The position numbers were made by a program, and so were the translations under genes. The notes beneath the pieces were generated by a model that worked only from the letters and a program-made list of their open reading frames with translations, ran no database searches and was not told the DNA's origin. From NCBI GenBank assembly GCA_036362985.1, contig JAYGXS010000007.1, positions 26,842,910 to 26,906,909 of the forward strand: a stretch of 64,000 nucleotides of DNA. Direction: 5' to 3'. This stretch comes from Ligula intestinalis (Eukaryota; Platyhelminthes; Cestoda; Diphyllobothriidea; Diphyllobothriidae). Positions 44,650 through 55,600 of the stretch are shown here, piece after piece (position 1 is the stretch's first letter; every line of letters starts with the position of its first letter).

Positions 44650-45830
44650 TTAATCCTGGGAAAGCCTTTTAGTAGAGAAACTGCCTTCTAATCTCAGCAA
44701 ATTGGCAGAAAATGGCACTATTTTTTAACTAAATCAAGAAAGGCATAATATGCAAGAAATATACTTTGCTGATATGGATAACAGAAAAAAACTTTTCGTC
44801 AATGCAGTGTGCTATGGAAAACCCCAAAACAAGAAATAAAATATTAAAATGGATCACTTTCAGAGCTGGAATATGTAGGTTGATATTGCCTTAATACAAG
44901 AGAAGCCAAATTTAAGGAATCGTATTTATTTTCGAAAGCAAGGAACAATTTCAGTTTTCAAAATTATTCTTCGCTAATAAGTGCCATTTTTTTTGCAACA
45001 AATTGCAGTAACAAACACGTATTGACAATTTGGAACGTAAAAAAACTAATATTTTTCAACCTTAATCATGTAGAAATCAACACTCTCAACACCATTATTT
45101 CTGCTTATGCGTAATTAAGAAGAGAAGTAGACAGAGGAATAAGAAAAATATTGCCGGCAACGACAACGGAGACTGTCTGCCCTGTCTTTGTCGGCAACAT
45201 TATCTGTGTATACTACCAGCTGCTTCGGTTGTCAGGACTTGTGTCGAGGCTCAAGCCATAGCGAGACAGCTGCGTTCCGATTGCGGTCGGGTGAACGCCA
45301 ATCAAAGAGAAGCCTAAGAATTATGTCAAAAGCTTATTATTTATTTGCCTTCCGTATTTTTTTTTTCGCAAGCTCCGAACAGATCCTAGAAGCAATCCGC
45401 AACGTTGGCAAATAAAGAGAAATGTGAGCTTTTTTATTACCAGCAACATTTTATCATTCACTATCGGATAAATTGAAAAACTCGTCAGCAATCGCCATAC
45501 ATATTTTGACGAAACCTTGGAAATAGGTAAAATGCGTACATGTTCGTCATCTTAATATCTAATAAAAGTGCTTTTTGAAGAGTTTACTTATTAATTTATT
45601 ATGGCCTGTTTATATGGCCTATTTTGCCATCTTCATCAACATCGAATAGAATGTATGTCTATGAAATAACACTTCATACTATAGAAACTTATCAAACATT
45701 TGTCGGAATACAAAGCTTTATCTGTAAATAATTGCAATTAAATAACGGCAATATGTTAAAAATATTTTAACTACAACATTTATATCAACATAAAGAAAAA
45801 GGTAGGGTTATCCGATTTTTAAGTTCGGTT
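44650..45830 (+). repeat. AT-rich dispersed family F, copy F2 (interrupted)
   Basis: TCGTATTTATTTTCGAAAGC and TTTTTGCAACAAATTGCAGT near 44925-45010 match F1 near 42105-42180. TCTTAATATCTAATAAAAGT and GCTTTTTGAAGAG near 45550 match F3. A block of about 0.26 kb (45155-45420), richer in G+C, is absent from F1 and F3 and is probably an insertion of unknown kind. Confidence 0.5.
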
Positions 45831-45839
45831 GTTAAAGTG

Positions 45840-47060
45840 GCTGTATCATCGACTGCGCTTTCTTACCAAGGATTCACAATCTAAAGTAAAGTCTGTATCA
45901 ACTACCTGAAAGCGGAGGAAGACGAGGTGATGGTGTCGTTTGACGTGATCTAAATGTTTACATCAATTGCACACCCTCTGGCTATCGAGACTGTTGGTGG
46001 TCTTATCCAAGAAAAATACGATGAAACCAACCAAAATCTCAAGCAAGTGCACATAATCGAGCTCCTAGAACTATGTCAAAAACATTCTTCACGTCTAATG
46101 GCCAAGTTTACAAACAAAAGAAGGAAACACCGATGGGCTCACCTCTGTCCGGTCTCATTGCCGAAGCTCTTTTGCAGAGGATCATGTGACTGATCTTCAG
46201 CTCATCTCCTTCAAAATTCTGGGCCAGATACGTTGGTAACACTTTTGTCATCGTCAAAAGGAACAAAGTGCACACCTTCAAGGCACTGCTGAACTCCATC
46301 TTTCCTGACGTTTAGTTCACTATGGAAGGAGAGGTCAATAATCAGTTACCCTTTCTCGATGAACAAGTTACGAAACTGGCAAAAAGAACGATAAGGCCAA
46401 CGGTCTACCGCCAGGTTACAAATAGAATGCGCATTCTCTACTTTAGTAGCGACTACCCCGTTGGTCGCAAACGTAGTTGTGTTAGAACCCTCTTTCAACG
46501 CGTTCAGACACACTGCAGTGATGAAAGTGGGAAACAGGAGGAAAATAAGTACTTGCATGCCCTATTTTACGCTAACGGTTATCCAAAGTCCTTCGTACGC
46601 AAGTGTCTTTAGAAGCCCCACCATGAGTGGTCAAAAGGAGAGGACCCTTAGTTCTGGCTCACAATCCCTTATATGAAGAATGTATCAGAGGCAGCTGCAA
46701 GAATCCTGAAACCTTTCGGGATCGGTATGGCTCATTGGACAGAGTCAATCATCAGATAGCAATCATGAGGCCCAACGACCCGCTTCCTTTGACAAAACAA
46801 TCAGCTGTAGTCTACAGCAGACCATGCTAAGACTGCACTACAAGGTATGTCGGTGAAACGGGCAGAGGCCTTGGCACAAGGTTGCATGAGTATCAGCTCT
46901 CAATCAACCACACGAATAAGCTGTCTATAGTCGATGAACACGTACAGCACACGAACCTCACTCTCGCATTTGATAAAGCAAATGATTTGGACCGGGCCAA
47001 CGACAAGATGATGACGGTTCCACTAAGTGAAAGCTGTTGTCCTCGCTTAATGCACCCAAC
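45840..47060 (+). pseudogene. PLE reverse transcriptase plus GIY-YIG endonuclease, longest PLE copy, broken
   Basis: From about 45900 the frames give DEVMVSFDV, a stop, MFTSI (RT motif with the first catalytic Asp), HIIELLELC, then after a frameshift KTFFTSNGQVYKQKKETPMG and SPLSGLIAEALL, then FWARYVGNTFVIVKR (the site of the catalytic YxDD box, changed to YVGN), FTMEGEVNNQLPFLDEQVTK, KRSCVRTLF...THCSDES, ANGYPKSFVRKC (RT-endonuclease junction), LPLTKQSAVVYSRPC-stop-DC, RYVGETGRGLGTRLHEYQ (YIG part) and HVQHTNLTLAFDKA. Both catalytic Asp of the YxDD box are lost and there are at least four stops or frameshifts. The N-terminal part of the RT is missing. Confidence 0.85.
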
Positions 47061-47849
47061 TTTTAAATGTATTTGCATACCTTCATGGGCATTCTTATCC
47101 GAATACCTATTCAATATAATTCACTTGAGGTCTCTTACCTGCTAGCCGTATGCGCTTCCCTTTGACTTATGGGTATTGGATATGAGGACACGCCCCTGAG
47201 TACATACGTCACATACTTTGAAAAGTAGGTCGGTAATCATGGTTTCAGGGACACTTTTGCCGAGGTAGGCTTCTAAACACTTCTCACTCTCACACAGATA
47301 ATTGTGTCTAAACTCAACTGTAGCTTGCCACATTCGCTAAAGTCCGGCCCCCAGGATTCACTTTCTTGAATCCTTTATTAAGAACACTTTGAAAGCCGTA
47401 AATATTCTTCTTTTTATCGTACGTTACTATGCCCAAATGTATCCTCATACTTTCTGCATTGTCTTTCAGACTAAATTCTCTGGAAATATTTTGCTTTTGG
47501 ACTATGTGCTTCTTAAAAGTGGGAACATTTTTCTACTAAATATTCCAAGCATTTTATTCTTAGGATGTAACGACGGCCAAAAGACCGACATCAGACGTTA
47601 TTGGTTACTTGCTTTTGTCGCCCATTGTTCGAACCGCTCAGGACTACAACACCAAGGGCGCAAAGGTTTTCAAAAAAAGGGATTTTTTACCTGAGCTTGC
47701 CAAAGCCTTTGGGGGGGGGCATATGACCTGCCATTGTGTTCTGGACAACAGCTTGTTCGGTGGTAGAATTTTGTTGAGGACAAAAGAGTCAATTTCGGTA
47801 AGCAAAAGACTAAGACCGTTCATATTTGAATCTGAAACCCAGTTAAAAA
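47061..47849. other. No gene recognised; two overlapping frames
   Basis: The plus-strand frames 47389-47694 and 47609-47869 overlap, and the second begins VRTAQDYNTKGAKVFKKRD-like text within a less AT-rich patch. I do not recognise a family. Confidence 0.35.
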
Positions 47850-49050
47850 ATCACATTTATTTGCAATAACTTTAAAGATTTGCATTTTAGCAATTACGTT
47901 GAGCAAACCTGTGATTTTTTTGCACAAAATGCGGTAACAGAAGAGTATTTGCTTGAATTTACTAATAACGCTTATTTTTTTCTTGCACATAAACATAATG
48001 ACGAACATGCTTATGCAAATTTAAGACATAGTAGGTCTTATTGAATGTAAGTCACTTTTGCGTTATTTATAAACGGAGCAGACCGAAGAATAATAACTAT
48101 TTTAAAAAATGGCAATGTATATGGCCAGTTTTTTTAGAATTCGCAAGCTTGCAACCGATTTTAGAGTAAATAAACTTATGTGAAAAATAATCCGTTGTAA
48201 ATAGAAAAGAAAGTTCTTTCATCTCCAGTCACATCTAATCGTTATTCTTCAGGAAACTTAAAGAAATTCTCAAAAATCTTAAATTTACTTTTGACATTAG
48301 GTTGGAAAAAATTAAAAAAACGCAGAAGTTGATCAGCCAAATATCTAATCAAAGTGCTTTTTAAGAGGTTACCTTTTATGGAAAGTTTTTAATGAATCTT
48401 ACAAATTGTGGCTGAAAAAGTCCACAACGTACATGATTCAAACTCGAAAATGTGATTGGCTGTTTTGAGGAATTTCTTCATATCACAAACGTCGCCGTGT
48501 GCATTAAAACTTATATCGAAAAACACTTACTTTAGGTAAATGCTCTTTGTGTTTATCTTATCTTTAATGTTTTGGAATAAACATCGAGCAGATACGCAAT
48601 TTATAAATTTCTCAATGAGCACATTCAAAACAGGGAAAATGACAAACTTTTTTCGATGACATTTAACATATACTTATTCAGTAACGGTAAAGTTAAAATA
48701 ATGCTTTGACTAAAGAAACGTTCTTTATATATATATATAAAAAGGTTGCTTCAAATTTTCAAATTCACACAATATCTTAATTTATTTTCTAATTTATTAC
48801 TCTTTTTATGTCCTTAGATCCACGGGATTATTGAAAAAAAAAATATTTGTCTTTACAAATACTTGGCAATTCCTGTAGTTATTTTCAATACTTAAAATGC
48901 CTAATGCTGTTCATCGTTATTTATAAGTTTTTCTAATGACATTCACACTGGTATTCGAGTAATGATCAAAAATATACAAAATTAGGAATGTTGTATGGAC
49001 TTTGGCGACTACTGTACTACCTGAGATTGGCATGTTCGCATTTACTGTTG
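47850..49050 (+). repeat. AT-rich dispersed family F, copy F3
   Basis: Lines up with F1 over about 1.1 kb (see F1 for the blocks). It contains a (TA)n run at 48727-48741. No conserved frame. Confidence 0.6.
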
Positions 49051-49882
49051 TGACTATAATTTTCTACGCGTGTTTCTAATAATGAGTTCTATCTATGGTC
49101 ATTAAGGGTCTTAATGAGTAAATTTATAGTCATGGGCAGGCACGTATACAAGACAACTTCAACCTTCCAGCCTACAGGAGTAGGTGTTTTTCTGCCCGTA
49201 AGCACCATATTGTGCTTTGTGAAAATTATGCTTTCTGCATGTACAGTGTTGTGTATAAACAGGACAGGAATCGAGGCCCATTCTCCGTTTGAATGTTTGT
49301 TGAGTGCGATGTTTCGTGCTGGCAGAAATCATCCCTGAGTTACATATTTTTCGAAGCTGACAGTCTTATTTGTGTCATGCTTTCTTGATTATTAGTACAC
49401 AGGCGATCGTTTATTTGATGTGTTGATAGCCAAAATTGTTTGATGGCTACGGTAGACAGTTTTAATAGTAAGCACTTATTTCATCCTGTTTATAATCTGT
49501 TGCCATATTCGCTAAAAATTAACGTTGAAACGTTGTTGCTACAAATCCTGGTAACAATATTATTCAGGGCTGTCCAACTCTGTGTTAGGCCTCTTCCTCT
49601 CCTCCTCTCCCAGACAAAGCTTTTTTTGGTTCTGAAAGAAAACCTTTGGTTTGGTATCCGAAAACCGAGTCTCATCGTTATCCACTCCCTTTATTCTGTT
49701 TCTTAGCTAATAAGCTTCACTCCCCCAAATCCGAAGATGATTGCAATTCGAGGATTATTTTACGTTTCCAAGTCCTTTAAAAGCTTGTCGGCAAATTGAT
49801 TTCCAGATAGAGCGACCCCTGATGACCCCAAATAATCTATTGTTAATCTAATGAATAAGGAGAAAAAAGACTCGATCGCTGG
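49051..49882. other. No gene recognised before the gap
   Basis: Unassigned sequence up to the assembly gap. LINE copy A1 resumes directly after the gap, so the gap edge is likely a repeat boundary. Confidence 0.45.
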
Positions 49883-49982
49883 NNNNNNNNNNNNNNNNNN
49901 NNNNNNNNNNNNNNNNNNNNNNNNNNNNNNNNNNNNNNNNNNNNNNNNNNNNNNNNNNNNNNNNNNNNNNNNNNNNNNNNNN
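49883..49982. other. Assembly gap (100 N)
   Basis: Exactly 100 N, the usual placeholder for a gap of unknown size. The 5' part of LINE copy A1 is probably inside it. Confidence 0.98.
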
Positions 49983-50751
49983 ATGGCGCCTCACCCTTTC
50001 ATGGCACAAATGTTCCGTTATGGTTGTTGGCGACGATCATCAACCGGAATTAAGCATTGACGGCCAGGAATTAAATGTCCCAGGTGTTATCAGGGATTTG
50101 GGCATATCCTACTCTACTAGTCTCAATTTGTCAGAGCACTGTGCCCTGTTAGTCTCGAAAGCACGCCGAACCACCGGATTTATCCTTAGAAATTTTAAGA
50201 CTATCAAGGTAAGAACTAGCCTTTATAATATGTACGAGAGACCTAGTCTTGAATACTGCTCGCCTCTATTCAGTCTTCTGCGCACTAGTGAACGGAAGAA
50301 AATAGAATCGGTGCAGCACTTCTTCACTAAAAGAGTTTTCTCTACAGAACACCGTAACTTAACCTACCAACAAAGGTGCGAACTTATAAAGCTGGATCCC
50401 CTATGGCTTCGTCGATTGCAGAAGGGTCTCTTTTTACTGTTTAAACTTTTGAATGGTCAAACCTTTAATTTTCTTTGTACAATAAGGCAGCTTGAGCACT
50501 CTCGACGCGCCAGTCATCGAGACGTATTTTTATTTCTTCCTATGGCACGCACAGTTAAGTACCGGCAATTCTTTTCAGTAAATGCCATATCAATCTGGAA
50601 TAAGATGCCAAAAAGTATTAAAACCCAGCAAACCTACCCTATGTTTAAGAGAGCTATAACTAGTTTTCTACATTCAGGACAACTTTCACGAATTTTGGGT
50701 GCTGACTCTGTGGAATCTCTCTTTCACTCTGATGGCGTTGGTGGACTTTGA
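49983..50751 (+). pseudogene. LINE family A, RT C-terminal part (copy A1, cut by gap)
   Basis: The frame is open from the gap (WRLTLSWHKCSVMVVGD) to the stop at 50751. It covers the part of a CR1/Jockey-like RT after the YADD box: the KCxxM segment, LGISYSTSL (the IKDLGI-type motif), the helix with CALLVSKARRTTGFILR, LYNMYERPSLEYCSPLFSLL (thumb), the EKVQ-like IESVQHFFTKRVF, and the conserved C-terminal FFSVNAISIWNKMP, FKRAITSFL. There are no stops in about 256 codons. The catalytic core lies in or beyond the gap. The true start cannot be given. A 3' UTR of about 0.45 kb follows. Confidence 0.85.
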
Positions 50752-51198
50752 ACCCCGCCAGGCTTCATGCTGAATATAATGCTGCTGAAGCAGCAGCCCG
50801 CAGTCTGCTAACCCTTCAGCCGATAGCGCGCAACTTTTGCCGACAACCATTGAAGGAAGACTGAGAACACTGTGTTCTTGTGCTAACCCTCTCCGTCTGG
50901 AACTAATGTTTTTAAACGATATGAAACAGTTCTCCTGCTGCTGAGTCAACTCAGCTTACAACTGTACATTTATTCCGTTTGTATCATACCTTTGAAGGCA
51001 GGTTTTTTCACTTGAAACAAACTCCCTATCTCGCCCAGTATTGACAAAACAAAAAACCTGAAACAAAACCAATACTGGTCGCAACATAGGGAGATTGTTT
51101 TAGGTTTTTCCGGTCTTCGAGGTGTTGGAAGGCGCCCAAGAGGTGTATTACCAACTCTTTACAATTGCCTGTAAACTGGCATAATAAACATATTATAT
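50752..51198 (+). mobile_element. LINE family A 3' UTR (copy A1)
   Basis: This also occurs at 54415-54782 (A2) and 57085-57522 plus 60983-61005 (A3). It starts right after the stop with CCCCGCCAGGCTTCATGCTGA, includes AGCCGATAGCGCGCAACTTT, a long stem-loop (51015-51103) and the end CCTGTAAACTGGCATAATAA, ACATATTAT. The end is AATAAA plus a short ATT microsatellite, typical for this class. Confidence 0.85.
51015..51103 (+). promoter_or_regulatory. Conserved 3'-UTR stem-loop of LINE family A
   Basis: AAACAAACTCCCTAT pairs with ATAGGGAGATTGTTT (one mismatch), and inside it CCAGTATTG pairs with CAATACTGG. In A2 (54605-54692) the outer stem is AAACAAACTCCC/GGGAGTTTGTTT, with the inner stem reduced to CCAGT/ACTGG. 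In A3 (57363-57444) the inner stem and CTCCCTAT/ATAGGGAG are intact. A structured element just before the 3' end is a plausible template-recognition site for the element's own RT; that role is inference. Confidence 0.6.
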
Positions 51199-51200
51199 GA

Positions 51201-53045
51201 TCAGTTCACTTAAGAATAGCGCAAATACATGAATTAGCGCTTGAAATAAGGCTTGCACGAGATAGGCGTAGAGAGGCCAGAGCATTGAGTGATGCGAATT
51301 CTTCCAGATCAGTTGCTCAAGTCTTCCGTCTTCGGTCGTCGGCTCAGCTTCAGAAAGGCATTCCACACCTACTCAATGGCAACAATCATTTTGCTACAGA
51401 GGATTTGGAGAAAGCAGCATTGCTAAATTCATTTTTCGCCAAGTTCTCTTCCATCGAAACTAGCCCCACTCCTGTAATCCCCCTGCTGTGTGATTCAAAT
51501 CTCAGGACCCTTAATTTCTCACCCGCTTGTATTCAAAAAGAAATAAGTCGGCTTAAAAATATACATTCGGTTGGAACTGATAACATTCCAAACTCACTCG
51601 TCAAACAATTGAGAGATTTCCCACCCTTACTGAGTAAGTTATTTTCAGTGTTTCTTGAGAATGACTTTTTCCCGGACTACTGGCAAAATTCTATTATAAT
51701 TCCCGTATTTAAATCTGGTTCCCGATCAAGTATTCACAATTATCGCGGTGTTCATAAAACGCCCTCTCTAGCTAAACTCTTTGAAAAACTAATTGCCAAA
51801 AAATTACAGATTTCTGCATGAATAATAACATTCTCAGCTCCTCACAGCATGGCTTTTTACCGGACAGATCTTGTGAAACATGCTATATGTCTTTTCTAAA
51901 TCAAATTACTTCTCTTCGTAATGATCATCTATCTGTGGTAGTTATCTATTTTGACCTTAGTAAAGCATTTGATAAATTTCCTCACAGGAGGCTCCTAGCC
52001 AAACTAGAGGCTATAGGATTTCGTAGTCCTCTTACTGACTTCATCAGATCTTATCTTTCAAATCGACAACAAAAGGTCTTAGTGGGACCCTCATACTCTA
52101 CTCCTACCGCAATTTTGAGTGGTGTCCTTCAAGGTACCGTGCTAGATCCTCTGCTCTTTTTGCTTTGCATAAATGATATCTCATTGAGTGTTAAACACTC
52201 GCAATCTTATATTTATGCAGATGATCTCAAGTGTGTTTACTCCTTCTCTAACTCTACGGCCGCGAGATGCCTAGAACAAAGTCATTCTGATCTGCACGCT
52301 CTTTCGGCGTGGAGCTCAACATGGCAGATGGAGTTCTCACCTTCTAAGTGCCGATACATGTGCTTTGGGCCTGAAAGGCTGCCACAACCTGTTATTTTTC
52401 AAGGTTACCCAATGACTGAATGTTCGAGTATCAAGTACCTAGGATTAAGCTTCACCAATAAATTAGACCTTTTTCCTCATGCCAATAGAATTACAGCCAA
52501 AGCCGCACAGATTTGCGGCTTTATCTCTTATAATTTATATCTTCCTGAAATAAAATTAAGACTTTATCGTATGTTCGTGCTTCCCATCTTCCAATACTGT
52601 TGCCCCTTTTTCGGTCTCATGAATGAAGGTAGCCGTTCAAAAATTGAACAAATTCAAAAAAAAGTTCACACGAAAACTGCTGTTTCCGACCGCTTCTTAT
52701 ACTTGTTACTCAAATAGATGTCAATTAACGGAACTAAGGTTCCTTTGGGTTAGGATATTGGAAGCAGGCTTTTGTCTCCTTTTTCGGCTTGATAATAGCA
52801 CAAATTTACCCAGGACTTCTGTCATTAACCCCGTCAGCCGTCCCTACAACCTAAGAAACTCGGCACTTGTTATACCCCCTGCTGCATCTTCCTCATGTAA
52901 ACGCTCTTTGTTTTTTGCTTCCAGATATAATTTTCTTTGGAATAACTTACCAATCGAAATTAGGTCGTTAAGTAGACTGTCTGCTTTCAAACGGAGACTG
53001 CACATTTATCTTAACACTGATTCTATAAACTTTCTATTCTCCTAA
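51201..53045 (+). pseudogene. LINE family C/D reverse transcriptase (copy C)
   Basis: Three frames make up one RT. Part 1 (from about 51204; ATG at 51285) holds the pre-RT linker and motifs up to IIIPVFKSGSRSSIHNYRGV and FEKLI. A one-base shift near 51815 leads to part 2 (51818-52717) with SSSQHGFLPDRSCETC, VVIYFDLSKAFDKFPHRRL (first catalytic Asp), SGVLQGTVLDPLLFLLCIND and SYIYADDLKCVYSF (YADD at residues 133-136, intact). A second shift near 52665 leads to part 3 (52623-53045) with the thumb and the C-terminal NFLWNNLP, FKRRLHIYLN. It is 5'-truncated: no endonuclease is found, and the copy begins directly after the 3' end of A1 near 51199. Confidence 0.9.
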
Positions 53046-53400
53046 TCTTTTCCGAGCAGCTTTCTCCATGACCCCGAGAAAGGACCACCGGGAATTTAGG
53101 AGATCCGCTTGAAACTATTCTCTCTGCCTCGTGTCCCCCGAGAACCTAGATGTTTCCATTAACCACTGCTGAATCAAACGAAGCCACGCGGAAATACTCA
53201 GTCTAAAATGCTGCAGTTTTGTTGACTACTCACCTTCATCAGACCACCCACACCTATTTCTGCTCTACTACTATGTTCCTACTACTATCTTCCTAAGCAG
53301 TTTTTTTCTCTTGCACACTTTTTGAACATGGAGACCCGTTGAACACTGTCTCCATTTTAACTGTAAGAGTTTTTTTAACGGTCATAAGTTTTCGTTTTTA
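53046..53400 (+). mobile_element. LINE family C/D 3' UTR (copy C)
   Basis: Follows the stop of copy C. The part 53296-53381 is the three-tier stem-loop shared with D and E. The very 3' end with microsatellite is not clear and may be lost. From about 53400 to 53581 I recognise nothing; then LINE copy A2 begins. Confidence 0.7.
53296..53381 (+). promoter_or_regulatory. Three-tier stem-loop in the C-family 3' UTR
   Basis: GCAGT...AaCG/GTC outer region (weak), then CTCTT pairing with AAGAG, then ATGGAGAC pairing with GTCTCCAT around a loop with TTGAAC. D (62060-62141, minus) has GGCAGT/ACTGCC, CTCCTA/TAGGAG and CGGTGG/CCACCG around CTGAACT. E (56377-56450, minus) has CTCCTA/TAGGAG and ATCGGTGGCT/AGCCACCGAT around CTGAACT. 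The middle and inner stems change sequence while staying paired and the TGAAC loop is constant. Confidence 0.65.
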
Positions 53401-53581
53401 GTTCAAAATTACCTGCAAAACATTGCTAAATGTTGCCCCAAAAGGACAATTTCTGCTGACATTATTTCGACATTCTACGTCTACTTGCACATATTGGCAA
53501 ATTATTTTTTGAATTTTTATTTTTTCGAAATTAACTTTGTGCAGATAGTGCCGTACCGGCGCTGAAAAATATAAATTCCAA

Positions 53582-54782
53582 ATTCCACAGTTAAGTACCG
53601 GCAATTCTTTGCAGTAAACGCCATATCAATCTGGAATAAGCTTCCCAGAAATATTAACACCGAGCAAAGTTATCCTTTGTTTAAGAGGGCTATCACTAGT
53701 TTTCTACATTCAGGATAACTTTCACGAATTTTGGGTGCTCACTCGGTGGAATCTCTCTTTAACTCTGATGGCGTTCGTGGACTTTGAACCCTGCCAGTCC
53801 TCATGCTGAAGATAATGCTGCTGAAGCTACGGCCCGCAATCGGCTACGTGGCGCGGCTTTCGAATTTGAGCCACCCATTTTTTTTCTTTCCGTTCACGTG
53901 GAAAGTTATTTTTCTATACCATCCTTTCTAATCCTCCGCTTTTTTTATCTGCATTTGCGATCAAGAGGTCATAACTACAGTACACTGCTACCTTTTTTAA
54001 TGCACGATAACAAGTTATTTTATCTACAACATATCACCATTCCAATATTTGCCAAATGCGGCCAATCTGTCGCATATGCAATTCACCAACAACACCAACA
54101 TCGAAAATTCTCCGTAGGATGTCAAAACGAACAAAAAAGCGTGGGAACAAGCGGAAATGGAGAAGTTGAAAGCCAATCGTTCTCTGATCTGTCGCCATAT
54201 GGAGACAGTTTTTCACGACATTCATATCAACTAAATAGTTAATGTGAATGTCGTGAAAAACTTGACTTGTGAGTAAAACATGACCTTTTACCTTTATCCT
54301 TTTAAAAGATGACCCTTCATTTACCTTACCATCTGCTCTGCGTGAATGGAGGCATTTTTGCTGAAAATTTAGGTTTGTAAAATCCTCAATATAGCATTCT
54401 TCTTCTTTCTCTCTAACCTTTCAGCCGATAGCACGCAACTTTTGCCGCAAAACATTCAAGGGAGACTAAGAACAGTATGCTCTTGTGCTAACCCTCTCCG
54501 TCTAGAACTAATGTCCCGTAACGATATGCAACTTTTCTCCTGCTGAGGTGTCAACTCAGTTTACAACTGTACATATATTCCGTTTGTCAGGTTTTTTTCA
54601 CTTGAAACAAACTCCCTTTCTTGCCCAGTTTTGACAAAACACAAAATGGAAATAAATCCAACACTGGCTGCAAAAACGGGAGTTTGTTTTAGGTTTTTTC
54701 CTGTCTTTGAGGTTTTGAAAGGCGCCCAAGAGGTGCTCTACCAAATCTTTAAAATTGCCTGTAAACTGGCATAATAAAAATA
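53582..54782 (+). mobile_element. LINE family A 3' fragment (copy A2) with an insertion
   Basis: Starts in the last RT codons (AAGTACCGGCAATTCTTTGC, matching 50560-50580 of A1) and runs through the 3' UTR to CCTGTAAACTGGCATAATAA and AAATATATA. A stop (ATTCAGGATAA) interrupts the last codons of the frame. Compared with A1, 53847-54412 is extra. The 3' end is followed at once by a mariner-type MITE. Confidence 0.8.
53847..54412. mobile_element. 566-bp insertion of unknown type in LINE A2
   Basis: Defined by comparison with A1 and A3. Host sequence breaks at CGGCTA (53846) and resumes at CTAACC (54413), with CTA on both sides as a possible 3-bp target duplication. No terminal inverted repeats. 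Near its right side is a hairpin, GTTTTTCACGACATTCA (54208-54224) against TGAATGTCGTGAAAAAC (54245-54261), extended by AACTA/TAGTT. The frame 53784-54242 crosses the junction and is not a gene. It could be a non-autonomous transposon or a SINE-like piece. Confidence 0.6.
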
Positions 54783-54786
54783 TATA

Positions 54787-55180
54787 CAGGGTGTCCCAAA
54801 AATGTAAACACATTTTGAACAATTTTAACCTCGATGTTTACGATAATTTTACTATTCCAAACATGTAATACTATTTATAAGTATCATTTAATAGTTTTTT
54901 CACTGCATCTTCGCAAACTGACGTTCATTTGATCCAGACACTGCTGACAACGCGAGGCAATGGAATCGCACCCACCATGAAACAAATACATTCGTATTTG
55001 GGCGCATTCCTGTTCAATGGCTTCTCTCTTTCTCGGTTATTTAAAATATAGTGAAAATGCAGTGAAATAACGATAAAATTATACTTCTTACTACTTCTAC
55101 ATTTTTTAAAATAATAAAATTGTAATAAACATTAAGGTTAAAATTGTTGAAAATGTGTATACATTTTTTGGGACAACCTG
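54787..55180. mobile_element. Mariner-type MITE, 394 bp
   Basis: Imperfect terminal inverted repeats of about 55 bp: CAGGGTGTCCCAAAAATGTA on the left, and on the right (complement) CAGGTTGTCCCAAAAAATGT, both continuing CACATTTT-AACAATTTTAACC. TA flanks both ends (54785-54786 and 55181-55182), the Tc1/mariner target duplication. It inserted in the AT-rich 3' tail of LINE A2. A remnant of the transposase C-terminus is still readable inside, so it is an internal-deletion derivative. Confidence 0.8.
54884..55024 (-). pseudogene. Mariner-family transposase C-terminal remnant
   Basis: A 46-codon open stretch plus stop on the minus strand inside the MITE. It begins EAIEQECAQIRMYLFHGGCD and continues SIASRCQQCLDQMN. 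The pattern, a short helix, then a block before R-CQQC--, close to the inverted repeat, resembles the C-terminal end of mariner-like transposases. The DDE/D core is absent. Evidence is the residue pattern and the mariner-type ends only. Confidence 0.5.
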
Positions 55181-55182
55181 TA

Positions 55183-55397
55183 TAATTGCGTCAGATTTTT
55201 CCCTGATATGCTGCTTACTTGATTTCCCAACGGTGAAATTGCGGTATTGTTTAAAGGAAGAAAACAGACCTCAACGGTAACACAAGGTAGGTTGTACTCG
55301 GCTCCAGACGATGGCTGGTACCTGACCGTCATCTTATACTCGTTTGTACTGCGCCTGTCGGTTGCTCAGCCAGAGGAAACGACTTATGTGCTTTGTT
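55183..55397. other. No gene recognised
   Basis: Short unassigned stretch between the MITE and a possible RT relic. Confidence 0.4.
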
Positions 55398-55600
55398 TCA
55401 TAGCCGTCTTTTTTGCAGTATACAACGCCTAGTTTTTTGCAAATAGCCAGTCCTGGGCATGCTCCTGGTAGATAGGAACTGGCCCTTGGTAGGATAGATT
55501 ACGTTGTTGTCAAATAACATGACACCGAAGACGAAATAAGTGAGTGGGCATCCCTGCTTAACTTCGTTAATCATTGCGTTGGTCATTTAACGGACCTTGA
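55398..55600 (-). pseudogene. Possible RT fragment of an RTE/Jockey-type LINE
   Basis: The minus-strand frame contains AMINEVKQGCPLTYFVFGVM. This resembles the conserved RT segment with NGVKQGC-LAP-LF before the YADD box, though the AP residues and downstream text are altered. No YADD-like box is found nearby. It may be a decayed fragment of a LINE family different from A-D, or a chance resemblance. Confidence 0.35.

Noticed and set aside
49851..50060. Open frame running across the N gap
   Set aside because: The N run is translated as unknown residues; the two sides need not be adjacent and the right side is LINE A1 in another frame.
53398..53604. Second mariner-like element after LINE C
   Set aside because: The string GCGCCGGTACGGCACTATCT on the minus strand looked transposon-like, but I found neither inverted ends nor a TA pair nor transposase text.
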